DNA of 64,000 bases from Aliidiomarina soli (GCF_003986975.1 NZ_PIPO01000007.1:62001-126000); one strand, 5' to 3'. Shown: positions 8,151 through 17,996, counted from the stretch's first letter. The notes: a model not told the origin generated them from the sequence alone. Numbers and translations: made by a program.

Positions 8151-10673
8151 TTAGGCTTCAAACGCGCGGTCAATTAGCAGATGCAGGTAGTTATAATGAG
8201 TACGGGCCTCATCGCTGGCGCGACGTGGCATGCTCATGTTACGAATACGACGTAACTGACCCACGGCACTAGCCTGACTCAGGTTGTCGTAGCTCGAACC
8301 AGTTCCCAGACCGGCAATACCAATCAGGCGGTTGATGTACTCAACCTGCAGGTTTTGGCTGGTAGTGGTCAGATCGGCACTGGGGAAAATGGCGCTGGTC
8401 AAATCGGCCATCATCTCGTTTAAACGATACTCGTTGCCATACAAGCTGCTGTCAGATAGACGCTGCAGAACATTCTCATGCAGAATGTGGTTAAACACAT
8501 TGCGTTGAATGTTCAGTACCATTTGATGCGGCTTCGGATCTTCATTATCACCATAGTGATTGAAGCCACGACGTTGTTGCTGCATGTAACTTAGTACCGG
8601 GTGCATGCTTTCCAATGCATTTGGGGCGAACACGTAGTCAGCTAATGCTTCCATGGCTTGCTTCTGGGTTTCGCGTGGTACCGGGGTATACGGACGAACA
8701 TCATCGTCCTGTCCGACATACGCACGTTCCACATAGACACCACCAACAAAGCGGCTGACCACGTTTGCCTGGCCTGCATACTGACCATAGAGCATATTGG
8801 CACTGGTCAGAACACGCTGATGCGACTCACCCTCTTCACGGCCTTTGTCCAGCAACTGACCGAACTCATGATTTACTAAGTCCCAGCGGTCCACTGCATA
8901 GGCAACCGGATCGGAGGTCATTGCGCCAGTCATGATCCGCGGATCGATATGACGACCCGGGGCACGCATGTCGTCGGCGTCGTTGCCGAATGCCAGCTCA
9001 TGCTCGTGAGACCGATTAAGGATAGCCTGTAGGCGAGCTTCTTCGGCCTCAGGGTCCTGCAGTGCAGGCGAATAGCCGTATTCGATTGCCCACAAGTCAT
9101 AAGGACCCGGCTTGTAGCTGTAGTAATCACCCTGGGTTCCGCCCACTGGTGCCAGGTTGACCGGGTTGTAGTCCATGACTGAGCCGGCAATAACGCCCTG
9201 AGTGAGTTCAGCGTCATGAACCTGCTGGTTATCCCATAAACTATGCGATTTCATGTTGTGGTTCAGACCCAGAGTGTGACCCACTTCATGCATGATCAAA
9301 TGACGTAAGCCCTGCACCAGAATCGGGTCATTCTCGATGTCATCGTACATACGGTTATCGGAGCCTAAACGGGCGAACATCTGACCCATATGCAACTCAT
9401 GACCCAAACTGCACAGCATCGTTGCGTCATCATTGGTATGTAGATCCGAATGTGCAGCACCTTGCGAGAATAGCTCGCCTAAGGTCCAGCGGTTCGACAT
9501 AAACACATATTCAAGCATAATGTTGGAGCTGATTAACTCACCTGTCAGCGGGTTAGCCAGTGATGGACCATAACCGCCAAACGGAGGGCGTGGTGAAGAG
9601 GTCCAACGCAACACATTGTAATTCACATCGCCGGCATCCCATTCTGCATCGTCGGGTTGCTCACGAACTTCCATCGCGTTCTTGAAGCCAGCGGCTTCGA
9701 AGGCGATGTTCCAGTCTTCTACACCCTGGCGAATGGCATCACGCCACTCGTGCGGAGTGGTGTTCTCAATCCACCAAACGATGGGTTCGACAGGCTCAGA
9801 CAACTCAGCATCCGGATTCTGTTTTACCAGGTTCCAGCGGTTGATGACATCACCCCACGGCGCCCACTCAGGGTTGGTCATTTGATCAAATTCCTGGGTG
9901 AAATAGCCAACGCGCGGGTCGTCACGGCGTGGTTGGTAATCATTTTCCGGCATTTCAATAAATGAATGTTGCAGGCTGATAGTAATTGAACGAGGGTCAG
10001 CAATGGCATTTGAGCCAAATACGACAGGTTCTTCGTTGACGAAAACGTAATCAACCACGACGTCCATATTGTTTTCGTACACACGTTCGCGGGCAATGCG
10101 CGAACGGTCAGAATTCAGTTGGCCGAGCGAGAACGCCGGGCCAGACTGATTCGGATTCGCCCACGGAGCAACCCGGTGCAACGCCTGGCTTTTAAATAGT
10201 GGATCCGCTTTGACCAGCACCCGACCATTGTCGTCGGCTTCAATATCAAGCACAGCGAGGACCGCTTCACTACGGTTTGCGTCAGCAGCACGGCTTAACG
10301 GACTGTCTTGGTCAAAGGTGTAGCGTGGGTTCCAGGTCACCACTTCGATACGATTAAAGTGGCGACGGAATTCAATCAGGTTGGTTTGGCGGAAGTTACC
10401 GCGGAAATGGCCGGCTTCAACCACGCCATCCATGGTTTGGGCAAAATAGATAAATGGCGTATCCAATTGCTCGTTTGATAACGACAGCATGGTTTCGCCG
10501 TTTTCTTCGTTGCGGTAGAAATTAAAAAGACCTTCCTGCGCAGTCAGTTCGGCGATGAGTTCGGCATAGCCTTTATCACCGTTTTCTTCTGCGTCTTCTT
10601 CAGCCCAGGCTGGCGTCAGTACAAGACTCATCGCAATCAGGCTGGCAAGGGTGGATTTGCGTACTGTTAGCAT
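8151..10673 (-). CDS. Large zinc-dependent metalloprotease (DUF5117/DUF4953 type)
   Basis: An 840-residue secreted protease. It has a signal peptide (ending T-P-A-W-A), an N-terminal DUF5117-like region starting near residue 45 (L-F-N-F-Y-R-N, F-I-Y-F-A-Q-T), and a central zincin domain with the extended motif H-E-V-G-H-T-L-G-L-N-H near residues 461-471. A C-terminal all-alpha-looking region ends in an intact helix. Proteins of this layout are widespread in Alteromonadales and Bacteroidota and are thought to be periplasmic or extracellular peptidases, but their substrate is unknown. The gene is monocistronic and diverges from the glycerophosphodiesterase gene. Confidence 0.85.
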   Translation of the reverse strand: MLTVRKSTLASLIAMSLVLTPAWAEEDAEENGDKGYAELIAELTAQEGLFNFYRNEENGETMLSLSNEQLDTPFIYFAQTMDGVVEAGHFRGNFRQTNLIEFRRHFNRIEVVTWNPRYTFDQDSPLSRAADANRSEAVLAVLDIEADDNGRVLVKADPLFKSQALHRVAPWANPNQSGPAFSLGQLNSDRSRIARERVYENNMDVVVDYVFVNEEPVVFGSNAIADPRSITISLQHSFIEMPENDYQPRRDDPRVGYFTQEFDQMTNPEWAPWGDVINRWNLVKQNPDAELSEPVEPIVWWIENTTPHEWRDAIRQGVEDWNIAFEAAGFKNAMEVREQPDDAEWDAGDVNYNVLRWTSSPRPPFGGYGPSLANPLTGELISSNIMLEYVFMSNRWTLGELFSQGAAHSDLHTNDDATMLCSLGHELHMGQMFARLGSDNRMYDDIENDPILVQGLRHLIMHEVGHTLGLNHNMKSHSLWDNQQVHDAELTQGVIAGSVMDYNPVNLAPVGGTQGDYYSYKPGPYDLWAIEYGYSPALQDPEAEEARLQAILNRSHEHELAFGNDADDMRAPGRHIDPRIMTGAMTSDPVAYAVDRWDLVNHEFGQLLDKGREEGESHQRVLTSANMLYGQYAGQANVVSRFVGGVYVERAYVGQDDDVRPYTPVPRETQKQAMEALADYVFAPNALESMHPVLSYMQQQRRGFNHYGDNEDPKPHQMVLNIQRNVFNHILHENVLQRLSDSSLYGNEYRLNEMMADLTSAIFPSADLTTTSQNLQVEYINRLIGIAGLGTGSSYDNLSQASAVGQLRRIRNMSMPRRASDEARTHYNYLHLLIDRAFEA

Positions 10674-10788
10674 AAAATTTCCTATCAGTGTGTATCGTCA
10701 GTGTTGGCATCTAGTTGTTATGGTTTACCCTGCCATTGTATCGCAGTTGTCTAACAAATGGTGTGGGCAAAATGTAAGAAAAGTTGTA

Positions 10789-10817
10789 TTGCTGGCGCGG
10801 GGAGCGGCGGCTATAGT
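10789..10817 (+). promoter_or_regulatory. Sigma70-type promoter, probably producing a leaderless mRNA
   Basis: TTGCTG (10789-10794), 17-base spacer, TATAGT (10812-10817). The expected start of transcription, 6-8 bases after the -10 box, falls on or next to ATG 10824, and there is no Shine-Dalgarno between the two. Confidence 0.55.
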
Positions 10818-10823
10818 AGCGGC

Positions 10824-12629
10824 ATGATTATAATTCGCGAGTACGCCAGCCAGGTCTGGGGAGCCATTACCTACCATAAACGGCCCTTACTGGCGTTCCA
10901 TTTGTATTTTTCGTTACTGGCATTGTTTGTGCTAAGTCCATTAGCGGGCTGGACGCTGGCTGGCCTGGTCCAGCTTAGTGGGTCGACGATGCTGGGCAAT
11001 GAGGATTTAGCGCGTTTTTTGCTGACCCCAACGGGTATCGCCTGGGTACTGCTAGCCGCTTCATTTGTGGCTTTTTTCCTCTTTTTTCAGTCGGCGGGGA
11101 TGATTCTGATTGCTGCACGTGATCAGGATGACCGATTCCACACTGCGAGCAACGCCTTGTGGCGTGTACTCAAACGCTTTACCGATCTGTTTAAACTCGC
11201 CTCGATGCAGGTGGTCTCTCATTTATTGCTCGCCGCACCTAGCCTGCTTCTGCTTCTGTGGCTTTTTCAGTGGTTGCTGGGTGACTACGATATTTACTAT
11301 GTGGTCAACGTTCATCCGACTGAGCTTTTCTACTTCCTGCCGTTGGCCACCATGTTGCTGATTGCTTTACTGTTGGGCAATGGGTTGCTTTACGTCAGTT
11401 GGTCAATGGCGTTACCAGCCATGCTGCTGGACGGTTTTAAGCCACGGGTGGCGCTGACCCGCAGTTGGCAGCTGGTGAAAGGTGCGCGCTTCAAAGCGGC
11501 ACGGTTAATTTTGTTGATTGCCATACTGACTTTGTCCTTGCCGATTGTATTTACTTTGACCTTTGAGGCCATTGGTGCGGCATTGATGGCCTGGTTACCG
11601 GGTCCGACAGCGGTCCAGGTCACCCTGATGGGGCTACTCATCGTGCTCTACGTGTTGTTGGCGGTAGTGCTGTCATTTATTGCTATTAGTGCCAACAGCC
11701 TGCTGCTGTTAAAGCTATACCTGCGCAGCTGCGGCCATACTCCGCAGGTGTTTGCTGAGTTCGAGCCCAGAGCGACCGCCCCCCTGGCGTGGTCGTTTGA
11801 ACTGGTGATGGCGCTTCTCGCGCTGGGTCAACTGACCTATGTGGCGCAAAGTTTCGATACCCGTACCGAGGTGCTCAACATTGCCCACCGGGGTGCGTCC
11901 ATTGACGCACCAGAAAACTCACTGGCCGCGATTGAAAAGGCGATCGAGCAGGGCGCTGATTACATTGAGCTGGATGTTCAGCAAACTGCTGATGGCGTGT
12001 TAGTCCTGCTGCATGATCGTGACTTGTTGCGGGTCGCAGGTGACCAGCGCGCTATCTGGGATATTTCTTATGCTGAACTGGCACAGCTCGATGCCGGCAG
12101 CTGGTTTGCGCCGGCGTTTGCCGCAGAGCAGGTACCGACACTGGCTGAGGCGGTTGAATTAATGCGAGGCCGGGCCAGGCTTTACCTCGAAGTGAAAACC
12201 TCACCCGCGATGCCAACCCTGGTCGAGGATACCGTTGCGGCGCTGCAGCAGCTTGAGTTTGTCGATGACACCCTGATTGCTGCCTTGTCGCCGCGGGTGT
12301 TGGATCAGGTGCGTGAGCTGGAACCGGATCTGCGTACCAGCTTGTTGGTGCATACGGCGATCGGCGCATTTACCCGGCAACCCTATGATGCTCTGAGTTT
12401 ACGCGACGCCGTCACCGGGCCAGCGGAACTACGAGCGGCGCGCAGCGGTGGTTATCAGCTGCATGTGTGGACAGTAAACAACAGTAGTGACATGCACCGC
12501 TATATGGACATGGGTGTGGATGGAATAATTACCGATCTGCCCGCGCTGCTGAGTGAAGTTCAGCAGGAGCGGGCTGATTTAAGTGCCGGCGAACGGCTGT
12601 TGCTGCGCATGCGCCATTGGGTATGGTGA
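10824..12629 (+). CDS. Membrane-anchored glycerophosphodiester phosphodiesterase
   Basis: A two-part protein of 601 residues. The first ~345 residues form a hydrophobic domain with about six membrane segments, like the glycerophosphoryl diester phosphodiesterase membrane domain. From about residue 350 a GDPD domain follows: H-R-G-A near 354, P-E-N-S, E-L-D-V-Q (Glu and Asp metal ligands), H-D-R-D, E-V-K-T, and the terminal T-V-N-N and G-V-D-G-I-I-T-D-L-P blocks. The enzyme would hydrolyse glycerophosphodiesters from phospholipid turnover. ATG 10824 is chosen over ATG 10758 because the upstream 22 codons look non-coding and overlap a good promoter. It ends five bases before the convergent RND permease gene. 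Confidence 0.87.
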   Translation: MIIIREYASQVWGAITYHKRPLLAFHLYFSLLALFVLSPLAGWTLAGLVQLSGSTMLGNEDLARFLLTPTGIAWVLLAASFVAFFLFFQSAGMILIAARDQDDRFHTASNALWRVLKRFTDLFKLASMQVVSHLLLAAPSLLLLLWLFQWLLGDYDIYYVVNVHPTELFYFLPLATMLLIALLLGNGLLYVSWSMALPAMLLDGFKPRVALTRSWQLVKGARFKAARLILLIAILTLSLPIVFTLTFEAIGAALMAWLPGPTAVQVTLMGLLIVLYVLLAVVLSFIAISANSLLLLKLYLRSCGHTPQVFAEFEPRATAPLAWSFELVMALLALGQLTYVAQSFDTRTEVLNIAHRGASIDAPENSLAAIEKAIEQGADYIELDVQQTADGVLVLLHDRDLLRVAGDQRAIWDISYAELAQLDAGSWFAPAFAAEQVPTLAEAVELMRGRARLYLEVKTSPAMPTLVEDTVAALQQLEFVDDTLIAALSPRVLDQVRELEPDLRTSLLVHTAIGAFTRQPYDALSLRDAVTGPAELRAARSGGYQLHVWTVNNSSDMHRYMDMGVDGIITDLPALLSEVQQERADLSAGERLLLRMRHWVW

Positions 12630-12634
12630 AGCGG

Positions 12635-15600
12635 TTACTCTGTTTGTGGTATGCGCATGACCAGCGAGTACATCACTGGCACTACAATCAGCGTCAACAG
12701 AGTAGCGAAGCCAAGACCAAACATTATGGTCACCGCCATCGCGGCAAAGAACTCGTCAAATAACAACGGGATCATGCCAAGGATGGTGGTAACGGCTGCC
12801 ATGCTGACCGGGCGGACCCGGCTCACCGAGGCGTCGAACAACGCTACATGACCGCTTTTGCCACTGTCCTCTTCTGCTTTTATCTGCTCCAGTAACACCA
12901 CGCCGTTTTTGATTAGCATGCCAGTTAAGCTGAGTAATCCAAGCAATGCCATAAAGCTGAATGGCTGACCGGTGATCAGTAAGCCCATACTCACGCCGAT
13001 AATCGACAGTGGTACTGTGGTCCAGACAATAGCTGCTTTACGCGCTGAACTGAAAAGCAGCGCGGTGATAACAAACATGCACAGGTAGCCAAAGGGTAAC
13101 GAGGTAAAGAGCGCCGCCTGGGCATTGCCCGAGGCTTCATATTCACCGCCCCATTCGAGGGTGTAACCACGGGGTAGTGGAATCGCTTCAATCAGCGGCT
13201 GAATCCGGCGTTGTACGTCGGCGGCGGTGTGTTCGCCAAAGAGATCAGGGTCGGCCATTACAGTAAGTGTTCGCTTACGATCGCGGCGTTTGATGAGCGA
13301 ATCTTCCCAGGCCAACGGCATGTCGGTTACGACCTGAGCCAACGGAATATAGCGATTCAAAACCGGGCTGTAGACCTGCAGATCCTGCCAGTTGTCGAGG
13401 TCGAGACGCTCTTCACTCGGTGCGCGAATAACAATTGGCAATAAGTCAGTGCCGTCGCGGTAGACCCCAACATGCTTGCCACTAAAGTTGGCCAGTAGCA
13501 GTTCGTCGACGTCTGCTTTGGTAATTCCGACCCGACGAGCGACCGTTTCATTGAACTGTGGCTGCAACACCATCGAACGTTCACGCCAGTCATCCATCAC
13601 ATTGACAACGTCGGGGTCGTCTTCAAGTAGCTGCTTTGCCTGGTGCGCCAGTTGTCTTAAATGCTGCGGATCCGGCCCACTAAAGCGCGCCTCAATTTTG
13701 GCGGTTGAAGGAGGCCCAATTTCCATCCGCCGCAGCTTAATTCTGGCTTGTGGATGGTGACTGGCAAAGTACTCCGAGGTATCTTCCATCAGCCCTTGCA
13801 GGCTGTCCATATCCCGTCCCTGAACAATCAGCTGGGCAAAATTATCGTGGGCTTTCTCGACCACATAGGTGAGCGTGAAACGTAACGCGCCCTGGCCGAT
13901 GGTGGTGGCTACCTGATCAACGTCCGGGTGTTCAGTCAGAAAGCGTTCTGCCTGCTCAATATCAGCACTGGTCGCACGGATGTCAGTACCTTGTGGATAC
14001 CAGACTTCAACGTAATAGAGTGGCGTGTTCGCGGCGGGGAAGAAACTCTGTTTGACCGCGCCAAAACTAATCACCGCGGTGACTAGTAATACGCCCATCG
14101 CGACCAGGGTGAGGCCGCGAAAGCGCAGACAAAATTTGAGCAGGGTGCGGTAAAACTGGTAAAGCGCACCACGATAAGGGTCATCATGGTCAGCGTCGGA
14201 CTCACGAGGGTTACTGCTCTCGGATGAGAGGCGCGGTGCTTTTAACAAGCGCTCGCCAAGGAAAGGCACCAGGGTCAGGGCGGTGAACCAGCTCAATAGC
14301 AAGGAAATCAGCAGCACCCAGAACATGGAACCAGCAAATTCACCGGTCGCATCAGCGGACAGCCCTATCGGGGCAAAGGCGATTACCGCGATGACAGTCG
14401 CGCCTAACAATGGCCACATGTTCTGTTTGACCACGTCACGCGCCGCATCAAGTTTTGAACGGCCTCGTTGCACGCCGACCAGCATGCCTTCGGTAATGAC
14501 TATCGCATTGTCGACCAGCATGCCGAGGGCAATAATTAATGCGCCTAACGAGACCCGGTGCAACTCGATACTGAAAAGCGACATAAAAATGAAGGTGCCG
14601 AGTACGGTAATCAGCAGCACGAAGCCGATAATAAAGCCGGAGCGCATGCCCATGGTCAACAACAGGGCCAGCATGACGATAACAACCGCTTGCGCCAGGT
14701 TTATCAGGAAGCCGTTGACTGAGCTTTCAACTTTGGCCGGTTGGTTGTAAATGGCATCAATGTTAAGGCCGGCTGGCGTCGCATACTCAATATCGTCCAG
14801 TGCCTGTTGCACCCGTTCGCCGACTTCAACCACGTTGACTCCAGAGGCGAATGACACACCGAGCCAGACTGAAGACTGGCCCTGAAAGTGCAGAATGTGA
14901 TCAGGAATGGGTTCCGGACTGCGATAAATTCGAGCGACATCACCCAGATAAAGCTGCTCCTGAGCTCCGGGGTTGCTGATAAGGAGCATTTCCATTGCTT
15001 CGACACTGCTGAACTCACCACTGGTGGCAAATCGCACCGCATCGTCATCAAGCATGACCTGTCCGGCGTTGGATACGGTATTCTGTGTCGATAACAACTC
15101 GTAGATACGCTGCGGTGAAATCCCCAGGTTGGCGAGACGTGCACGCGAGACTTCAACCACCACCTGCTCTTGCTGAACCCCGGAAATCGTTGCTTTGGCA
15201 ACACCGGGAATACTGACCAGTTCACGTTGCACATAGCGCGCGTGGTCGTGCAGCGCTCTGTTGCTATAGCCATCACCGGTCAGGGCGAGCAGTACACCGT
15301 AAACGTCAGCAAAATCGTCCATTACCTGCGACGGATTGGAACCCGGTGGCAGCTGGTGCTGGCTGTCATTGACTTTACGCCGCAATTCATCCCATATCTG
15401 TTTAAGCTCGCGAGCGCGATAGGTGTCCTGCATTTCAACGGTTATTTGCGACAAGCCAGGTTTGGAAATCGACGTGATATGGCGAACGTATTGCAGTTCC
15501 TGGATTGCACTTTCAAGCCGGTGGGTGACCTCTTCTTCAACCTGCTGCGCTGACGCCCCCGGGTAGCTGGTAATGACTAGCGCCTGCTTTAGGGTGAACT

Positions 15601-15715
15601 CGGGGTCTTCAAGCCGGCCGAGTCCATCCAGCGCAAACGCACCGCCAATCAATAAAATCAGTAACAGTAACCAGCTGCTGGTGCGGTTTTTAATTGAGTA
15701 CTGCGCAATATCCAT
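12635..15715 (-). CDS. RND efflux transporter permease
   Basis: A 1,026-residue inner membrane RND pump of the AcrB/MexB superfamily with the usual duplicated 6-TM plus large periplasmic loop plan. In TM4 the proton-relay pair reads L-V-D-N-A-I-V (about residues 401-402), so the second Asp of AcrB-type pumps is Asn, as in some HAE-type subfamilies. The TM10 lysine is kept in L-I-K-N-G (about 933). The permease follows its membrane fusion protein with a three-base gap. No outer membrane channel gene is nearby, so it probably uses a TolC encoded elsewhere. Substrates are unknown; multidrug or solvent export is the family role. Confidence 0.93.
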   Translation of the reverse strand: MDIAQYSIKNRTSSWLLLLILLIGGAFALDGLGRLEDPEFTLKQALVITSYPGASAQQVEEEVTHRLESAIQELQYVRHITSISKPGLSQITVEMQDTYRARELKQIWDELRRKVNDSQHQLPPGSNPSQVMDDFADVYGVLLALTGDGYSNRALHDHARYVQRELVSIPGVAKATISGVQQEQVVVEVSRARLANLGISPQRIYELLSTQNTVSNAGQVMLDDDAVRFATSGEFSSVEAMEMLLISNPGAQEQLYLGDVARIYRSPEPIPDHILHFQGQSSVWLGVSFASGVNVVEVGERVQQALDDIEYATPAGLNIDAIYNQPAKVESSVNGFLINLAQAVVIVMLALLLTMGMRSGFIIGFVLLITVLGTFIFMSLFSIELHRVSLGALIIALGMLVDNAIVITEGMLVGVQRGRSKLDAARDVVKQNMWPLLGATVIAVIAFAPIGLSADATGEFAGSMFWVLLISLLLSWFTALTLVPFLGERLLKAPRLSSESSNPRESDADHDDPYRGALYQFYRTLLKFCLRFRGLTLVAMGVLLVTAVISFGAVKQSFFPAANTPLYYVEVWYPQGTDIRATSADIEQAERFLTEHPDVDQVATTIGQGALRFTLTYVVEKAHDNFAQLIVQGRDMDSLQGLMEDTSEYFASHHPQARIKLRRMEIGPPSTAKIEARFSGPDPQHLRQLAHQAKQLLEDDPDVVNVMDDWRERSMVLQPQFNETVARRVGITKADVDELLLANFSGKHVGVYRDGTDLLPIVIRAPSEERLDLDNWQDLQVYSPVLNRYIPLAQVVTDMPLAWEDSLIKRRDRKRTLTVMADPDLFGEHTAADVQRRIQPLIEAIPLPRGYTLEWGGEYEASGNAQAALFTSLPFGYLCMFVITALLFSSARKAAIVWTTVPLSIIGVSMGLLITGQPFSFMALLGLLSLTGMLIKNGVVLLEQIKAEEDSGKSGHVALFDASVSRVRPVSMAAVTTILGMIPLLFDEFFAAMAVTIMFGLGFATLLTLIVVPVMYSLVMRIPQTE

Positions 15716-15718
15716 TGC

Positions 15719-16828
15719 TTATAACCCCCGCTCACGGTGCCAGGGCTTAACGGTCTGCCCATCACGCAGGTGGTGAACGCCAGCCTGTACCACCAAATCT
15801 CCCGCCTGCAGGCCACTACTTATTTCGACACCGTCATTGGTCATATTGCCAATCTGCACCGCCTGCAACTGAATGCTGCCGATTTCATCGCCCTCGGCGG
15901 ACTGCCGCTGATACAGCCAGACATAGGCGCGACCATCGCGCAGCGGTTGTTGCTCCGGGGCGAATACAGCCGACGCTGGCACCACCACCACCTCAGGTTG
16001 TGCCTGAGTCATGCGGTTGGTATCGATCAACACAGTGGCCGTCATGCCGGGCAGGATATTGACGTTATCTGGCGCTGCCAGCGTGAACACCACACGGTAG
16101 GTATTGGTGGCTGGGTCAGCGATACGATCCCATTCGCGGATAGTAGCGGGATAAAAGTGGTTCGGCATGCCATCAAATGTCACGTCAGGCTGATACTCGA
16201 GATCCCGGCGCACGCGTGCGAAAAGGCGTTCCGGAACCTGGATGCTGACATCGATAAATCCGTCTACCTGCAAAGTCAGAATGGGTTGCTGGGGGGCGAT
16301 GTTCTCGTGGTTTTCCACGTGCAAATGGGCGATGACGCCGTCAAAAGGTGCTTTTAAACGGGTGTACTCGAGATTGGTTTCGGCACCTTGCAGGTTGGCC
16401 CGGGCGACACGTAAGTCGGCTCTGGATTGGTCGAATGCGGCCTGTGACAGCATATTTTCGTCCACCATTCGCTGGTTCCGTTGGTGTTGGGCTTCACTTA
16501 GCTCTGCCTGAGCTGAGGCTTGCTCAACCGCTAATTCGTAATCGGTTGGGTCAAGTGCCGCCACTAAGTCGCCCTGGTTTACCGACTGCCCTGGTCGCAA
16601 TGGCAGCAGCTCGAGCTGGCCACCGACACGAAATGCCAGTTCTGCGGTTTGGGTTGCCTCGACAATGGCCGGGAAACGCCGGATCTGATGTTCACTATGT
16701 CCGCTTACCTGGTACAGATGAACTGGCCTCGGTTGCTCTGCGGCAGTTGGCTGAGAGGGGTCGCTGCAAGCAGATAGCAGCACGGCTAGTGCTGGGAGTA
16801 TGAGGACTAAATTGCGCACAGGTAACAT
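15719..16828 (-). CDS. RND periplasmic adaptor (membrane fusion protein), lipoprotein
   Basis: A 369-residue HlyD/AcrA-type adaptor linking the permease to an outer membrane channel. Seen in order: lipoprotein signal with L-L-S-A-C, a first biotinyl-lipoyl half (G-Q-L-E-L-L-P-L-R-P-G-Q-S-V), a helical hairpin rich in A, E, Q, the second lipoyl half (L-K-A-P-F-D-G-V-I) and the beta-barrel and membrane-proximal domains. The start is ATG at 16828 (reverse strand), giving a clean lipoprotein signal and AAGG eight bases upstream; the longer ORF from 16876 would run into the divergent promoter region. It is transcribed with the permease and diverges from a LysR regulator. Confidence 0.92.
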   Translation of the reverse strand: MLPVRNLVLILPALAVLLSACSDPSQPTAAEQPRPVHLYQVSGHSEHQIRRFPAIVEATQTAELAFRVGGQLELLPLRPGQSVNQGDLVAALDPTDYELAVEQASAQAELSEAQHQRNQRMVDENMLSQAAFDQSRADLRVARANLQGAETNLEYTRLKAPFDGVIAHLHVENHENIAPQQPILTLQVDGFIDVSIQVPERLFARVRRDLEYQPDVTFDGMPNHFYPATIREWDRIADPATNTYRVVFTLAAPDNVNILPGMTATVLIDTNRMTQAQPEVVVVPASAVFAPEQQPLRDGRAYVWLYQRQSAEGDEIGSIQLQAVQIGNMTNDGVEISSGLQAGDLVVQAGVHHLRDGQTVKPWHRERGL

Positions 16829-16874
16829 GTTAAAACCTTGTAGTGGACCAGTATTCTGATAAAGCAGTGTAGTC

Positions 16875-16905
16875 AATTTATTTTTAAAGTAATATTGAAT
16901 AAATT
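16875..16905. promoter_or_regulatory. Inverted repeat in the divergent RND/LysR promoter region
   Basis: AATTTATT, 15-base spacer, AATAAATT, in the only intergenic space between the adaptor gene and lysR. Its position and dyad symmetry suit a LysR-type binding site controlling both directions. The right arm is preceded by ATATTGAA, a word that also recurs downstream of lysR. Confidence 0.5.
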
Positions 16906-16930
16906 TTTTGCTTTTATTAAGGATTTCTTA

Positions 16931-17818
16931 ATGACTATCTGGCAGTTGCAGGTATTTAAAGCGATCGTCGATGACGGCAGTTTGCAGCTGGCGGCGGCAC
17001 GTCTGCATCGCACGCCACCCGCGCTGAGTATGACCTTAAGTAAGCTGGAGCAGGAACTTGGTTTCAGTTTGTTCACCCGCGAGGGCTATCGCCTTCGTCT
17101 GACCCCGCGCGGCAAGCAGTTTACCCGGCATAGCTACGAGCTGCTGCGGCAGCATGCCAAGCTTGAATCGTTCAGTGCGTTATTGGCCAGTGGCGCGGAA
17201 GCTGAGCTGGAGCTGGCGTTTGATGCCACCTGCAACGCCAATTTACTGACACCCGCTTTGCAGCTGGTGCAGCAACAGTTTGCTGGCACTGAATGCATCG
17301 TAAACGGATATTCGCAGTTGAATGCATTAAAAATGGTGCAGGACAATCAGGTCGCACTTGCGCTGACACCCTGGCTGCCTGTGTTTCAGCAGCGCGCTGA
17401 TTTTGAGAGCTTGTATGTATGTGAATTTGAGCTGACGGTGGTGATAGCGCGTGACCTGGTGCCAGGCACGGAGCGGCCCACACGTGAACTGTTAAATACG
17501 CTTCCTTATGTGTTGCCACAGAAGATGGATATGGGCATCGACCCTGAGCAGATCTACCGGGTAGGCGGTGTCGCACGGTTAAGAGTGAATGACGTTTCGA
17601 CACTGCTGACCTTTATTAAAGCTGGCATGGGGTGGGGCATCGTACCGCGGCAACTGGTTGCTGACTCGATAGCAGAGGGTGAACTGGTGGAACTTAATAT
17701 TGACGGTTTCCTTGACCGCATTCGCGCGGAGGTGCATCTGGTTAAACTTGCGAGCACTGTCCTTGGCCCTGCGGGCCAGGTGGTATGGGACTATTTTCGG
17801 CAGTTCGAGCGCAAGTAA
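16931..17818 (+). CDS. LysR-type transcriptional regulator
   Basis: A 295-residue LysR family protein: winged helix-turn-helix at residues 1-60 (W-Q-L-Q-V-F-K-A-I-V, G-S-L-Q-L-A-A-A-R-L, S-x-T-L-S-K-L-E-Q-E-L-G-F-S-L-F-T-R) and a C-terminal periplasmic-binding-protein-like effector domain. ATG 16931 is preferred to the ORF start at 16895 because TAAGGA sits seven bases upstream and the wHTH then begins at the usual place. Divergent placement next to the adaptor/permease pair makes it the likely regulator of the RND pump. The effector is unknown. Confidence 0.93.
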   Translation: MTIWQLQVFKAIVDDGSLQLAAARLHRTPPALSMTLSKLEQELGFSLFTREGYRLRLTPRGKQFTRHSYELLRQHAKLESFSALLASGAEAELELAFDATCNANLLTPALQLVQQQFAGTECIVNGYSQLNALKMVQDNQVALALTPWLPVFQQRADFESLYVCEFELTVVIARDLVPGTERPTRELLNTLPYVLPQKMDMGIDPEQIYRVGGVARLRVNDVSTLLTFIKAGMGWGIVPRQLVADSIAEGELVELNIDGFLDRIRAEVHLVKLASTVLGPAGQVVWDYFRQFERK

Positions 17819-17834
17819 TCAGTTTGTGACAAAC

Positions 17835-17874
17835 ATATTGAATGTGGCACATATATTGAATGCTTTTTCAATAT
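17835..17874. repeat. ATATTGAA repeats: one direct pair and one inverted copy
   Basis: ATATTGAATG occurs at 17835-17844 and again at 17853-17862. The second copy faces TTCAATAT at 17867-17874, forming a perfect 8-bp inverted repeat with a 6-base loop. The same word ATATTGAA lies in the lysR/adaptor divergent region (16892-16899). It could be a second operator site or a weak hairpin after lysR. Confidence 0.45.
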
Positions 17875-17996
17875 AAAACGCTAAAGCACATAAAAAGCGC
17901 TGACCAGGACGAAATTCGGGGTGAGGCTGTCAAACTATCGGCGCCTCAGGTAGGAAGCAGAGATGCATCGCATCCAAAGAACAATAAAGAGTTACT

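Noticed and set aside
14283..14750. Plus-strand 155-residue ORF inside the RND permease gene
   Set aside because: Antisense shadow of a conserved transporter; composition is a by-product of the coding strand.
16348..16803. Plus-strand 151-residue ORF antisense to the membrane fusion protein
   Set aside because: The minus-strand adaptor is complete with all family domains; this frame has no recognisable motif.
17934..17941. Sigma28-like -10 (GCCGATAG) on the minus strand
   Set aside because: No matching -35 at the right distance and no minus-strand gene start downstream.
17911..17980. Possible c-di-GMP (GEMM) riboswitch before the small gene at 17997
   Set aside because: A GGTAGGAAGC segment recalls the GEMM core, but the paired stems and the other conserved blocks could not be found.
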